Part shown: positions 42,057-50,079 of the stretch, piece by piece
Position numbering within the stretch: position 1 is the first letter of the stretch
Layout: each line of letters begins with the position of its first letter
DNA from: Terriglobus aquaticus
Lineage (GTDB): Bacteria > Acidobacteriota > Terriglobia > Terriglobales > Acidobacteriaceae
Reading direction: 5' to 3'
NCBI RefSeq assembly: GCF_025685415.1
Contig: NZ_JAGSYB010000001.1
Coordinates: 3,658,001-3,722,000 of the forward strand
Length of the DNA stretch: 64,000 bases
The notes under the pieces: model-generated
Seen by the model: the letters and a program-made list of their open reading frames with translations, nothing else
Database searches by the model: none
Told to the model about the DNA's origin: nothing
Program-made: the position numbers and the translations under genes

Positions 42057-42764
42057 ATGCCCCAGGTTCCGCCGCACCTGTCCGCCGCCGCCATTCGCTT
42101 CCTGCAGCATTTGCAGCGCAACAATGATCGCGATTGGTTCAACGCGCGCAAGGATCTCTTTACACACGAGGTGCAGGACCCGTGGCTTGCGGTGTTGGAA
42201 GCGGTGAATCAGCGCCTGGCGGAGTTTGCGCCCGACTATGTGCGACCGGCACGCAGAGCGGCCATGCGCATTTATCGCGACATCCGCTTCAGCAAAGACA
42301 AGCGGCCGTACAAAACGAACATAGCCGCATGGTGGTCGACCACGACAACGGAACGAACCAACGGCGGCGGATTCTATGTGCACGTGTCTCACCAGGATGT
42401 GGTGGTTGCAGCGGGCGTTTACATGCCGTCGCCGGCGCAGTTGCTGCTGATTCGGAGACACCTGCAGCAGCACCATGCGGAGCTGCGCGGCATGCTGAAC
42501 AGCTCAAAGATCCGCAAGTTGATGCCAGAACTGGACAGCAACCCTTTGAGGCGCATGCCGAAGGGCTTTTTGCCTGACGACCCCGCGGCCGATCTGCTGC
42601 TTTGCAGGCAGTGGGCTTTGAGTGCGAAGCTGCCGCTGGAGGTGGCGACCTCACCGAAACTGGTGAACGAGATCGCGAAGCGTTTTCGCGCCGTCGCGCC
42701 AATGGTTGCCCTGCTGAACGCTCCATTGCTGGCTGGGCGAGCTCCGCGCAAGAGCCTGTTCTGA
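42057..42764 (+). CDS. DUF2461 family protein
   Basis: This 235-residue protein matches DUF2461. It opens FLQHLQRNNDRDWFNARKDLF, then MRIYRDIRFSKDKRPYKTNIAAWW, then YVHVSHQDVVVAAGVYMPSPAQL and LRRMPKGF. The family is widespread and cytoplasmic, and no biochemical function is firmly established. The frame is open upstream past a longer ATG at 41880, but that would overlap the preceding gene. I chose 42057, where the family homology begins. Confidence 0.85.
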   Translation: MPQVPPHLSAAAIRFLQHLQRNNDRDWFNARKDLFTHEVQDPWLAVLEAVNQRLAEFAPDYVRPARRAAMRIYRDIRFSKDKRPYKTNIAAWWSTTTTERTNGGGFYVHVSHQDVVVAAGVYMPSPAQLLLIRRHLQQHHAELRGMLNSSKIRKLMPELDSNPLRRMPKGFLPDDPAADLLLCRQWALSAKLPLEVATSPKLVNEIAKRFRAVAPMVALLNAPLLAGRAPRKSLF

Positions 42765-43079
42765 GCGCCGCTGTGTGGAAAAAAAGCTCGATTCCGTTGG
42801 AGATTTGTACCTTTGGGAGCACTTCTCCACAGAAAAACGGGCAAGACCCGAAGAAAACCGAAGAAAACCAGAGTTTGGGAGTTGACATCCTCGCCGGAAA
42901 CGCCGATGGTGATAGGCGGAACGAGCGGAAAAGCCGCATAAACACTGGCGATCTCGACACAGCCGATGCCTGACCTGCCGGGATGGCGGGGCATTCAAGT
43001 GGCGATCTCCGGTCCCTGATGAGGGCAGCGCCGTTCGAGATACACGCGACCCCGCAACCGGGGCCAAAAGGAGCAACCT
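42765..43079 (+). promoter_or_regulatory. Leader and candidate promoter of the HU gene
   Basis: This 315-bp gap contains no credible gene. TTGACA (42882-42887) is a consensus -35, followed after 17 bp by GATGGT (42905-42910), a poor -10. A run of GAAGAAAACC-type direct repeats lies at 42850-42870. The leader ends in AAAAGGAG before hup. Confidence 0.4.
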
Positions 43080-43376
43080 ATGGCAAAGGGACTTACCAAA
43101 ACCGCACTCATCCGCACGCTCGCCGAGCAGTCGGAACTGCCCACCAAGAAGGTCAGCCAGTTCTTCGAACTGATGGCGTCGACCGCCGTGAAGGAAACCA
43201 AGAAGAACGGCGAGTTCACGATTCCGGGCATCGGCAAGCTAGTGAAGGCAGAGCGCAAGGCACGCGTGGGCCGCAACCCGCAGACCGGCGAAGCCATCAA
43301 GATCAAGGCCAAGACCGTGGTCAAGTTCCGCATCGCCAAGGCTGCGAAGGATGCAATCGCGCCCGTGAAGAAGTAA
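43080..43376 (+). CDS. hup: HU-family DNA-binding protein
   Basis: This 98-residue histone-like protein begins MAKGLTKTALIRTLAEQ. The central beta-arm segment includes GIGKLVKAERKARVGRNPQTGE, with the proline-tipped DNA-intercalating arm (RNPQTG). The C-terminal helix is lysine-rich. Such dimers bend and compact DNA. A strong AAAAGGAG ribosome-binding site and a tight terminator frame it, consistent with a highly expressed monocistronic gene. Confidence 0.96.
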   Translation: MAKGLTKTALIRTLAEQSELPTKKVSQFFELMASTAVKETKKNGEFTIPGIGKLVKAERKARVGRNPQTGEAIKIKAKTVVKFRIAKAAKDAIAPVKK

Positions 43377-43397
43377 GCGCTTTCTCTTCGAATCAGC

Positions 43398-43427
43398 AAA
43401 GGCCGCGGCGGGTGCCGCGGCCTTTTT
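43398..43427 (+). terminator. Intrinsic terminator of hup
   Basis: A 12-bp perfect stem (AAAGGCCGCGGC / GCCGCGGCCTTT, 43398-43409 and 43414-43425) with loop GGGT and trailing Ts follows the HU gene by about 20 bp. It also faces the convergent M20 peptidase. Confidence 0.9.
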
Positions 43428-43454
43428 CGTGCTCTAGCGCTCAACTCCGTTGAA

Positions 43455-44648
43455 TCAGGTGCTCGCGATCATTGCGGCCAGCAGGGCCGTGCGCGGGATG
43501 AGATGGTCGGTCAAGAGGCTCTCATGCGCAGCGTGCGCGCCCTCGCCAACCGGGCCCATACCGTCGAGTGTGGGTGTGCCGAGGGCGGCGGTGAAGTTGC
43601 CGTCGGAGCCGCCGCCGGTGGCGGCTTCGTTCAGCTCGAAGCCGAGTTCCAAGGCCAGTGCGCGGGCTCGTTCAAAGAGGGCGACTGTGCCCGTGGAGCG
43701 CTCCATGGGCGGTCGATTCAGGCCGCCTGTGATCTGGACCGTGCAGCCCGGGTCGTGAGCGGCGAGGCCGGTGAGCGTCGCATGGATGCGATCGGCATCT
43801 GCCACTATGGGAACGCGGACGTCGATCTCGGCCCAGGCGCTGGCGGCGACGACGTTGCTGCGGGTGCCGCCGCCGATCACGCCGGGGTTCACAGTGATGC
43901 CAAAATCTTTGTCGGCTTCCGAGAGTTCGGCAATCCGCGGCAGAAGGCGGGCGAGTTCCAGCACGGCCGAACGCCCTTTCGCGAAATCGACACCGGAATG
44001 GGCCGCAACGCCGGCGACCTCGACGCGGTAGTTGCCGATGCCTTTGCGTGCAGTTTTGTAAGCGGCATTGTCGCGGCTGCCGGGCATGCCCTGCGCCGGT
44101 TCAAGAACGAACACTGCCTCGGCCAGCGCGCCCAGCCGCTCCGTGTGCTCGCGGGACACGGGGCTGCCAACCTCTTCGTCGGGGTTGAGCAGCAGAATCA
44201 GTGGGCGGGCGAGATCCGAGACCTGCTGGACGCTGGCGATCGCGGTGATCGCCATGAGCACGCCAGCCTTCATGTCCAGCACGCCCGGCCCCCACAGGCG
44301 CGGGTTGCTGTCGCGATCGGGATCTTCGCGCCAGGGCATGCGAGCCAGCGTGCCGAGTGGCCAGACGGTATCCAGGTGACCTAGCAGCAGCAGCGGCTTG
44401 GTCCCGGCAGGCTGGGGCGTGCGAGGTTCGAACCAGACCTCCGTCACGTCGCCGAAGCTCTCTTGCGGGTGGCGCAGGACGTGGGCGCCCGCGGCTTGTG
44501 CCCATTGCTCCACCTGATCGGCGGCGCGATTCACTGCGGCAGGGGCGTCGCTGGGCGATTCGATCTCGACGAGGGCGCGCAACCGGGTAAGCATCTCGGG
44601 CTGCCGGGCTTCGACCGCGGCGCGTATCTGCTGTGATTCGGGAGACAT
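43455..44648 (-). CDS. M20 family metallopeptidase (glutamate carboxypeptidase-like)
   Basis: This 397-residue enzyme has the dizinc site of the M20 family. His91 and Asp93 are in GHLDTVWP, Asp125 in GPGVLDMKAG, and the catalytic/metal Glu158-Glu159 in NPDEEVGS. The lid dimerisation domain lies at about 185-300 (GIGNYRVEVAGVAAHSG). It resembles carboxypeptidase G2 and would remove C-terminal glutamate or a related residue. No export signal is seen. GGAG lies close to the ATG. It is divergent from lpxC. Confidence 0.9.
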   Translation of the reverse strand: MSPESQQIRAAVEARQPEMLTRLRALVEIESPSDAPAAVNRAADQVEQWAQAAGAHVLRHPQESFGDVTEVWFEPRTPQPAGTKPLLLLGHLDTVWPLGTLARMPWREDPDRDSNPRLWGPGVLDMKAGVLMAITAIASVQQVSDLARPLILLLNPDEEVGSPVSREHTERLGALAEAVFVLEPAQGMPGSRDNAAYKTARKGIGNYRVEVAGVAAHSGVDFAKGRSAVLELARLLPRIAELSEADKDFGITVNPGVIGGGTRSNVVAASAWAEIDVRVPIVADADRIHATLTGLAAHDPGCTVQITGGLNRPPMERSTGTVALFERARALALELGFELNEAATGGGSDGNFTAALGTPTLDGMGPVGEGAHAAHESLLTDHLIPRTALLAAMIAST

Positions 44649-44804
44649 AATCTCCGTTATAGGCGCTGTGAGGCGGAAGCAGGTACTGTGGCAAATCCGA
44701 CACAGTTGCGGGACTGTAACAGAGGCGTATGCTAACGCTCGTTAGCGGTTTCGTACACGGCGTTCCGAGCTTCCGTGTGCGGCGCAGAGGCTTTGTAGAA
44801 ACGT

Positions 44805-45755
44805 TTGCAGTCGCAGGCCCATACCGAATTCACGCTGAGCGAGCCGCTGTCGTTTGCCGGCGTGGGTCTCCATTCCGGCGCTCCGGTGCAGATGCGGTTG
44901 ATTCCCGCACCTGCGGGTTCCGGCATCGTGTTCCGCCGCACCGACCTGGATAACTTCGAGATTCCCGCCAACGGCCGCAACGTGGCGCGCGTGAGCTACG
45001 CCACCAGCCTGATGCGACAGGGCGTGCTGATCTCCACGACCGAGCACCTGTTGAGCGCGCTGATCGGGCATGGCGTGGACAATGTAATCGTAGAGATCGA
45101 CAACCTCGAGGTGCCGATTCTGGATGGCTCGGCGCTGCCCTACGTGGAGGCTTTTCTGCGGACGGGGCTTAAGGCGCAGCGCCGGAAGCGCGAATACATC
45201 CGCATTTTGAAACCGGTGGAGGTCACGGAGAACTCGCGCGATGGGGTGAAGTTCATCGGTGTGTACCCGGGCCGCGGATACCAGATTGACTACTGCATCG
45301 ACTTCCGTGCGCCGATAGGAACGGAGCGTTTTCTGGGCGATCTGGAGACGGGCGCTTATGCCGATCTGATCGCTCCCGCCCGCACGTTTGGATTTCGCGA
45401 GGACGAGCCCATGCTGCGCAATATGGGCCTGATCCGTGGAGCGAGCGATGCCTGCGCCATCATCATCGGCGAAGGATCGGTGCAGAACGGGCCGTTGCGG
45501 TTCCCGGATGAATTCGTGCGACACAAGGTTCTGGACCTGATCGGCGATCTTGCTCTGGCGGGCCGCCGCATCCAAGGGCGGGTCGTCGCCGAGCGTGCGG
45601 GGCACGCCATGCACACGGCACTGGTGAGCAAGCTGATGAAGGATCGGAGTGCCTGGGAACTGGCCCATGGGTACGAGGATGACGCCGTCTCAGTGCGGCC
45701 TGTGGACGCTTCGGCTACTCTCTCCGGCTCCCACATGCTGCCCGCGCACGCCTGA
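44805..45755 (+). CDS. lpxC: UDP-3-O-acyl-N-acetylglucosamine deacetylase
   Basis: This 316-residue enzyme catalyses the committed step of lipid A synthesis, so the organism makes LPS. Zinc ligands are His81 in STTEHLLSAL, and His and Asp in the EFVRHKVLDLIGDLAL helix; the catalytic His is in ERAGHAMHT. It starts at TTG 44805, since a TAG occurs in frame three codons upstream (44796) and GAGG precedes it. The stop overlaps the folK start (TGATG), implying translational coupling of envelope and folate genes. Confidence 0.97.
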   Translation: MQSQAHTEFTLSEPLSFAGVGLHSGAPVQMRLIPAPAGSGIVFRRTDLDNFEIPANGRNVARVSYATSLMRQGVLISTTEHLLSALIGHGVDNVIVEIDNLEVPILDGSALPYVEAFLRTGLKAQRRKREYIRILKPVEVTENSRDGVKFIGVYPGRGYQIDYCIDFRAPIGTERFLGDLETGAYADLIAPARTFGFREDEPMLRNMGLIRGASDACAIIIGEGSVQNGPLRFPDEFVRHKVLDLIGDLALAGRRIQGRVVAERAGHAMHTALVSKLMKDRSAWELAHGYEDDAVSVRPVDASATLSGSHMLPAHA

Positions 45756-46234
45756 TGCCTCTGGCGGCCATTGCGCTGGGGAGCAACCTGGCAGGGGAGC
45801 ACGGCAGCCGCGAAGCAATCCTCGAGGGAGCCGTGAACGCACTCAATGCCTTGGGAACCGTCAAGGCGCGATCTACCTGGCACGAGACCGATCCGGTTGG
45901 CTACGCGGAACAGCCGCGCTTTCTGAACGGTGCCGTTCTGCTGCAGACCGATCTGCCCCCGCAGGAATTGCTTCGCGGTTTGCTCCGGGTCGAGCAGCGC
46001 TTTGGGCGCGACCGGACGCATGGCATTGCGAACGGACCTCGAACGCTGGACTTGGACCTCCTGCTGTACGACGACTTGATCCTCGAAGCGCCGGAACTGG
46101 TGTTGCCGCACCCGGCGATGCATACCCGCAGCTTCGTGCTGGCCCCGCTCGCGGAAATCGCGCCGGACTGGATCCACCCTCTCCTTCGCACCAGCGTCCG
46201 AGATCTGTTCGCGAGCGTAAGCTGTTCAGCATGA
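45755..46234 (+). CDS. folK: 2-amino-4-hydroxy-6-hydroxymethyldihydropteridine diphosphokinase
   Basis: This 159-residue HPPK transfers pyrophosphate from ATP to the folate pterin precursor. Conserved features are ALGSNL at the N-terminus, FLNGAV, and GPRTLDLDLLLYDD, whose aspartates bind magnesium. The LPHPAMHTRSFVLAPL end is also typical. The ATG overlaps the lpxC stop and its own stop overlaps the ATG of the ArsR gene (ATGA), so the three genes are translated as a coupled run. Confidence 0.96.
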   Translation: MPLAAIALGSNLAGEHGSREAILEGAVNALNALGTVKARSTWHETDPVGYAEQPRFLNGAVLLQTDLPPQELLRGLLRVEQRFGRDRTHGIANGPRTLDLDLLLYDDLILEAPELVLPHPAMHTRSFVLAPLAEIAPDWIHPLLRTSVRDLFASVSCSA

Positions 46235-46599
46235 GCAGGAAGGGCAAAGCGAAAACCGGCAAGCAGGCAGGCGCGAAGCCCGGCACCGATTCGGTTGCGG
46301 AGCAGGACGCTGTTCGAAGCAGGGCAGAGGCCAGCGACCACCAACTGGTGCTGGTGAGCAAGGCGCTATCGGACCCCACTCGGGTTTCTATCCTGCGCAG
46401 GATCGCCGCCGGACAGGCGCGGTGCGGCGACGTGCGGGAGTGCCTGGGCGTGAGCGCGGCAACCCTGTCGCACCACATGAAAGAACTGGAGCGCGCTGGC
46501 CTGATCACGTCCGAGCGCGAGGGCCGCTTCGTTCACGCCAGCCTTGAGAAGAAGGCGTGGAAGCAGCACATCGCAGAGCTGAAGTCGCTGCTCTCGTGA
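46231..46599 (+). CDS. ArsR-family winged-helix regulator
   Basis: This 122-residue protein has a Lys-rich N-terminal extension (1-35) and then an ArsR-type winged helix. The recognition region reads VSAATLSHHMKELERAGLI and the wing REGRFVHASL. Cysteines in ARCGDVRECL fall near the alpha-3 helix where metal-sensing members place their CxC or equivalent site, but spacing is unusual, so metal sensing is uncertain. The ATG overlaps the folK stop. A longer frame that antedates this ATG only overlaps lpxC/folK and is spurious. An aquaporin gene follows. Confidence 0.85.
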   Translation: MSRKGKAKTGKQAGAKPGTDSVAEQDAVRSRAEASDHQLVLVSKALSDPTRVSILRRIAAGQARCGDVRECLGVSAATLSHHMKELERAGLITSEREGRFVHASLEKKAWKQHIAELKSLLS

Positions 46600-46702
46600 C
46601 GAAGGCGAATGCGTCCCGATTCGCTTTGCGCGCCGATGTCTTTTTGCGCTGACGAGCTCGCTGTGTGCTGTGTAGAGTGGTTGCGTTCAGGAGATCGTTT
46701 CT

Positions 46703-47437
46703 GTGATTGCGCGTGGCCCCTTGCTGGGCGAATTTATGGGCACGTTTGTGCTGATGTTGCTGGGCAATGGCGTGGTGGCCGGCGTTCTGCTGAAGAAGAC
46801 CAAGGCTGAAAACGCGGGCTGGATGGTGATTACCACCGCGTGGGCCTTTGCCGTTCTGAGCGGCATTTTTGTCGCCCAATTATTCGGATCTCCCGATGCT
46901 CATCTGAACCCTGCGTTCACGTTGGCCGCCGCGATCAAGACGCACGCCTGGTACACGGTTCTGCCGTACATGGCGGTGCAGGTTGCGGGCGCCTTCCTGG
47001 GTGCGGTGGCGACGTGGCTCTTCTTCTATCCGCATTGGGCGGTCACGGACGATCCGGGGGCAAAGCTCGGTGTGTTCGCCACCGGTCCGGCGATTCGCCA
47101 CTATGCTTCCAACTTCTTTTGCGAGGTGCTGGCCACGTTTGTGCTGGTGCTGGTTGCGGGCGGCATGAGTTCCAAGCTGGTGCTGACGACCGGCGCCGCG
47201 GCAGGCCTGAGTCCGCTGCTGGTGGGCTGCCTCGTGTGGGGCGTTGGTCTGTCGCTAGGCGCAACGACGGGGTATGCCATTAATCCGGCGCGCGATCTGG
47301 GGCCTCGGCTGGCTCACCAACTGATGCCGATCGCGGGCAAGGGCACCAGCGACTGGGCGTACGCGTGGGTGCCGATCCTGGGACCGCTCGTGGGTGGAGC
47401 GTTGGCTGGCTACGTCCTTCTGCGGATTGGTGCATAA
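46703..47437 (+). CDS. glpF: MIP-family channel, glycerol facilitator type
   Basis: This 244-residue six-helix channel has both half-helix motifs: HLNPAFT (NPA) and GYAINPARDLGPR (NPARD). The Asp after the second NPAR is the residue distinguishing glycerol facilitators from water-only aquaporins, which have Ser there. Inner membrane transport of glycerol or other small neutral solutes is expected. The start is GTG with AGGAG upstream. No glycerol kinase is nearby, so the glycerol role rests on the motif alone. The ArsR gene lies 103 bp upstream, and some arsenite channels belong to this family. Confidence 0.85.
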   Translation: MIARGPLLGEFMGTFVLMLLGNGVVAGVLLKKTKAENAGWMVITTAWAFAVLSGIFVAQLFGSPDAHLNPAFTLAAAIKTHAWYTVLPYMAVQVAGAFLGAVATWLFFYPHWAVTDDPGAKLGVFATGPAIRHYASNFFCEVLATFVLVLVAGGMSSKLVLTTGAAAGLSPLLVGCLVWGVGLSLGATTGYAINPARDLGPRLAHQLMPIAGKGTSDWAYAWVPILGPLVGGALAGYVLLRIGA

Positions 47438-48237
47438 AGCTGCGGCAGCGGCACGCGGTCGGGCTCTACGAACTTTTGACGAGCCTGTTCGCTGGTCAGC
47501 ATCGCATCGGAATAGAACGCGCTGAGTGCGCTGCCATGCAGTTCCGGAGCGTGTTGCAGCAGCAATTGCGCGAAGCTGACCGGCCCTGCGGCCTGCAGGT
47601 GAACGCGCAATAAATGAACCCAGGCGTGCGTGCGAGTCGCATGGAACAGCGCTTCGCTGCCGCACGCCTGGCGAAGATACGTCCGCAGGTGTCCGGCGAT
47701 GGTTTGAGCGGCCAGGCCGGCGGGAACGCGCTGCAGCATGAGCACGGTGTAGCGCAGGTGATCGCCATGGCGAAAGTTTGATGGCTGGATCTCCGCGGCG
47801 TGGAAGCTCTGCAGGAAATCCTCATCGGTCTGCTGGCTACTTCCAAGGTGAATGCCGTGTTGCGCCGCCATGGCCACAGCCGCGGCGAGTGCTTCGGGAT
47901 CGTCGGGGGGCAGCGTGTTGCGCGGCGGCGTGGCGATCGCGTGCCGCGCCGCTGCAGCCTGGCGCCTGGCCCTGAGCGCGGCGGCCTGCTCGCGTTCGGC
48001 ACGATCCGCAACTGCTCCTGCGCTGAGCGGGCCAAGGATCACGGCGAGGAAAGCGAACAGAACGAAGGGCAGAATGTAGAGGAACAGCAGTTCAAGCCGG
48101 CCAAAAGCTAGCGGACTGACCAGCGCCGTCGTGGCGAGCAGCAGAGCCATAACGGCAGCCAGGATGCGGCGTTCGCGCCTGCGGCGTACCTGGTCGGGGC
48201 TCGGCTCTGGGGTAGCCAGCGCGTCCATGCACATCAT
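47410..48237 (-). CDS. Conserved membrane protein with FxHxDHL and HxTxTxAW motifs
   Basis: About 275 residues. Two hydrophobic helices near the N-terminus (about 25-46 and 49-72) are followed by an Arg/Ala-rich coiled region and a C-terminal domain. That domain has the histidine-rich pattern FRHGDHLRYTVLMLQ and HATRTHAWVHLLR. The pattern resembles an uncharacterised family I cannot name with confidence, and the histidines may bind metal. Its 3' end overlaps the 3' end of the aquaporin gene by 28 bp (convergent). The start is chosen among clustered ATGs at 48237-48228; the SD is weak. Confidence 0.6.
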   Translation of the reverse strand: MMCMDALATPEPSPDQVRRRRERRILAAVMALLLATTALVSPLAFGRLELLFLYILPFVLFAFLAVILGPLSAGAVADRAEREQAAALRARRQAAAARHAIATPPRNTLPPDDPEALAAAVAMAAQHGIHLGSSQQTDEDFLQSFHAAEIQPSNFRHGDHLRYTVLMLQRVPAGLAAQTIAGHLRTYLRQACGSEALFHATRTHAWVHLLRVHLQAAGPVSFAQLLLQHAPELHGSALSAFYSDAMLTSEQARQKFVEPDRVPLPQLYAPIRRRT

Positions 48238-48296
48238 CTTCGCAGACCCGCCGCGATCTTCCGCGGCCGTTGCGCTTACACTAAAGGTGCAAGCTG

Positions 48297-48932
48297 ATGA
48301 CGTGGACGAGTGCATTTGGGAAGGGCAGCGGCTGGCTGCTATGGAAGATTGTGCGCGGTCTTGCGCTTTCCAGGATCTCGCCCAATACGCTCACGTTCAT
48401 CGGCCTGATCATCAACATCATCGCCGCGTTTTTCTTCGGCTACGCCCGGAACAGCAATGCCGATCGCATGTTTTTGTATGCCGGCCTGATCCTGATCGGC
48501 GCTGGCCTGTTTGACATGGTGGACGGCCGCGTTGCGCGGGCGACGAACCAGGTCTCGGTCTTCGGGGCGTTCTTTGATTCGGTGATCGATCGCTACTCGG
48601 ACGTGGCGATCTTCTTCGGTCTGCTGGTCTACTACGCGCGCGGCAACCGCTTCCAGTATGTCGTGCTCGCCGCCTTCTGTATGACGGCAAGCCTGATGGT
48701 GAGCTACACACGAGCGCGCGCCGAGGCGCTGATCGGGTCGTGCAAGGTGGGCTTCATGGAGCGGCCGGAGCGGATTGTTCTGGTCATTCTGGGCGCTCTG
48801 TTCAACCGTTGGGGCGTGATGGCGCCTGCCCTGTGGGTGCTGGCGTTTATGACTACCCTGACCGTCATCCATCGCATTCGCTACACGTTTCTGGAAACGC
48901 AACGGCGCAAGCTGAGCGCGGCAACGCTGTAG
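48297..48932 (+). CDS. CDP-alcohol phosphatidyltransferase
   Basis: This 211-residue membrane enzyme contains the complete DGxxARx8Gx3Dx3D signature (Asp76-Gly77, Ala80-Arg81, Gly90, Asp94, Asp98), which binds two divalent metals and the CDP-linked lipid. Around six membrane helices are visible. It joins a diacylglyceryl-phosphate group to an alcohol head group. The head group (glycerol phosphate, inositol phosphate or other) cannot be read out. AAAGGTG precedes the start. Confidence 0.9.
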   Translation: MTWTSAFGKGSGWLLWKIVRGLALSRISPNTLTFIGLIINIIAAFFFGYARNSNADRMFLYAGLILIGAGLFDMVDGRVARATNQVSVFGAFFDSVIDRYSDVAIFFGLLVYYARGNRFQYVVLAAFCMTASLMVSYTRARAEALIGSCKVGFMERPERIVLVILGALFNRWGVMAPALWVLAFMTTLTVIHRIRYTFLETQRRKLSAATL

Positions 48933-49017
48933 CGTCTTGCCATACATTGAGCGCGCGTGCGCTGCCCGTCACGGCGGTACAGGCGGCATCCGGTTGCGAT
49001 AGGGTACCCTCGCAAGC

Positions 49018-50079
49018 ATGATCGATCTGGGACGTCTTTGGGGGCGCCGGAACAACGCAGCGGCAGGACCGGATGCGTTTGGGTATGCCGTCGTCGGGCT
49101 GGGCCGCATTGCCGAGCATTTTCTGCGTGGCATCCAGGATTCGCCCTTTGTGCGAGCGACTGCGCTGGTCAGTGGCGACTCGGGAAAAGCGGCGAAGCTG
49201 GCTAAGCAGTATGGTGTGCCGTTTACGTGTGGTTACGCCGACTTTGAATCCTTGCGCGAACGCGAGGATGTGCAGGCGGTGTATCTTGCGCTGCCGGTCA
49301 GCATGCATCGCGAGTTTACGGAGCGTGCGGCGCGCATCGGCAAGCATGTCTTCGTCGAGAAGCCGATGGCGAGCGATGCCGCCGAGTGCCGGGCGATGGT
49401 GGACGTGTGCCGGTCTGCGGGTGTCCTGCTGAGCGTGGCGTACCGGTGTCCTTTTGACCCGATGCATCAGCGGTTGCAGTCGCTGATTGCCGAGGGCGCG
49501 CTGGGGCACGTGGAAAGCATCGAATCGAGCTTTGGCTTCAAGCTGGCCGCGGATGACTGGCGCTGGAATAACGACCTGGCGGGCGGCGGATCGGCGTACG
49601 ACGTGGGAGTTTACCCGCTGAATGCGGCACGATTTCTAATGCGAGCCGAGCCGGAGATTACTTCGGCAGCCGCTACCGTGAGCCCGGCGGGCATGGAGTC
49701 GTCCATTGCCTGGACGATGCGTTTTCCGAACGGCGCGGAGGCGCGTTGCAGCTCTTCGTACCTGCAAGAGCTGCCGAACGTGTTGAGGGTGCGAGGCTCT
49801 GCCGGAGAGCTGACGCTAGACCCCGCGTACACGCACCGCGTGCGCCTGCCGCTGCGTGGCTGGATCACCGATCCGGTATCTGGCAAGCGTGTGGAGATCA
49901 ACGACATTGCGCCGTCGAGCACGCCGTCGCACTTCCGTTTGGAGGCTGAGCATCTGGCGGAGTGCGCGCGTGTGGGCGAGCCGGTGATCACGTCGGGCGA
50001 AGACGGCCTTCAGGACATGGAACTGATTGAGCAGATGTACGCGACGGCGGGCGTGAGCCGGCAGGCCGTGCCGCGCTAG
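49018..50079 (+). CDS. Gfo/Idh/MocA family oxidoreductase
   Basis: This 353-residue NAD(P)-dependent oxidoreductase has AVVGLGRIAEHFL as the Rossmann glycine loop, the catalytic Lys in VEKPMAS, and the C-terminal dimer sheet with LAGGGSAYDVGVYPLNAARFL. It is clearly related to the Tat-exported paralogue at 39350-40699 but has no signal peptide, so it is cytoplasmic. The substrate is probably a sugar or sugar derivative. Its TAG shares the palindrome CTAG with the stop codon of the convergent glycosyltransferase gene. Confidence 0.88.
   Translation: MIDLGRLWGRRNNAAAGPDAFGYAVVGLGRIAEHFLRGIQDSPFVRATALVSGDSGKAAKLAKQYGVPFTCGYADFESLREREDVQAVYLALPVSMHREFTERAARIGKHVFVEKPMASDAAECRAMVDVCRSAGVLLSVAYRCPFDPMHQRLQSLIAEGALGHVESIESSFGFKLAADDWRWNNDLAGGGSAYDVGVYPLNAARFLMRAEPEITSAAATVSPAGMESSIAWTMRFPNGAEARCSSSYLQELPNVLRVRGSAGELTLDPAYTHRVRLPLRGWITDPVSGKRVEINDIAPSSTPSHFRLEAEHLAECARVGEPVITSGEDGLQDMELIEQMYATAGVSRQAVPR

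Noticed and set aside
45649-46599. A 316-residue frame ending in the ArsR protein
   Set aside because: The upstream part overlaps lpxC and folK out of frame; the ATG at 46231 coupled to folK is the real start.
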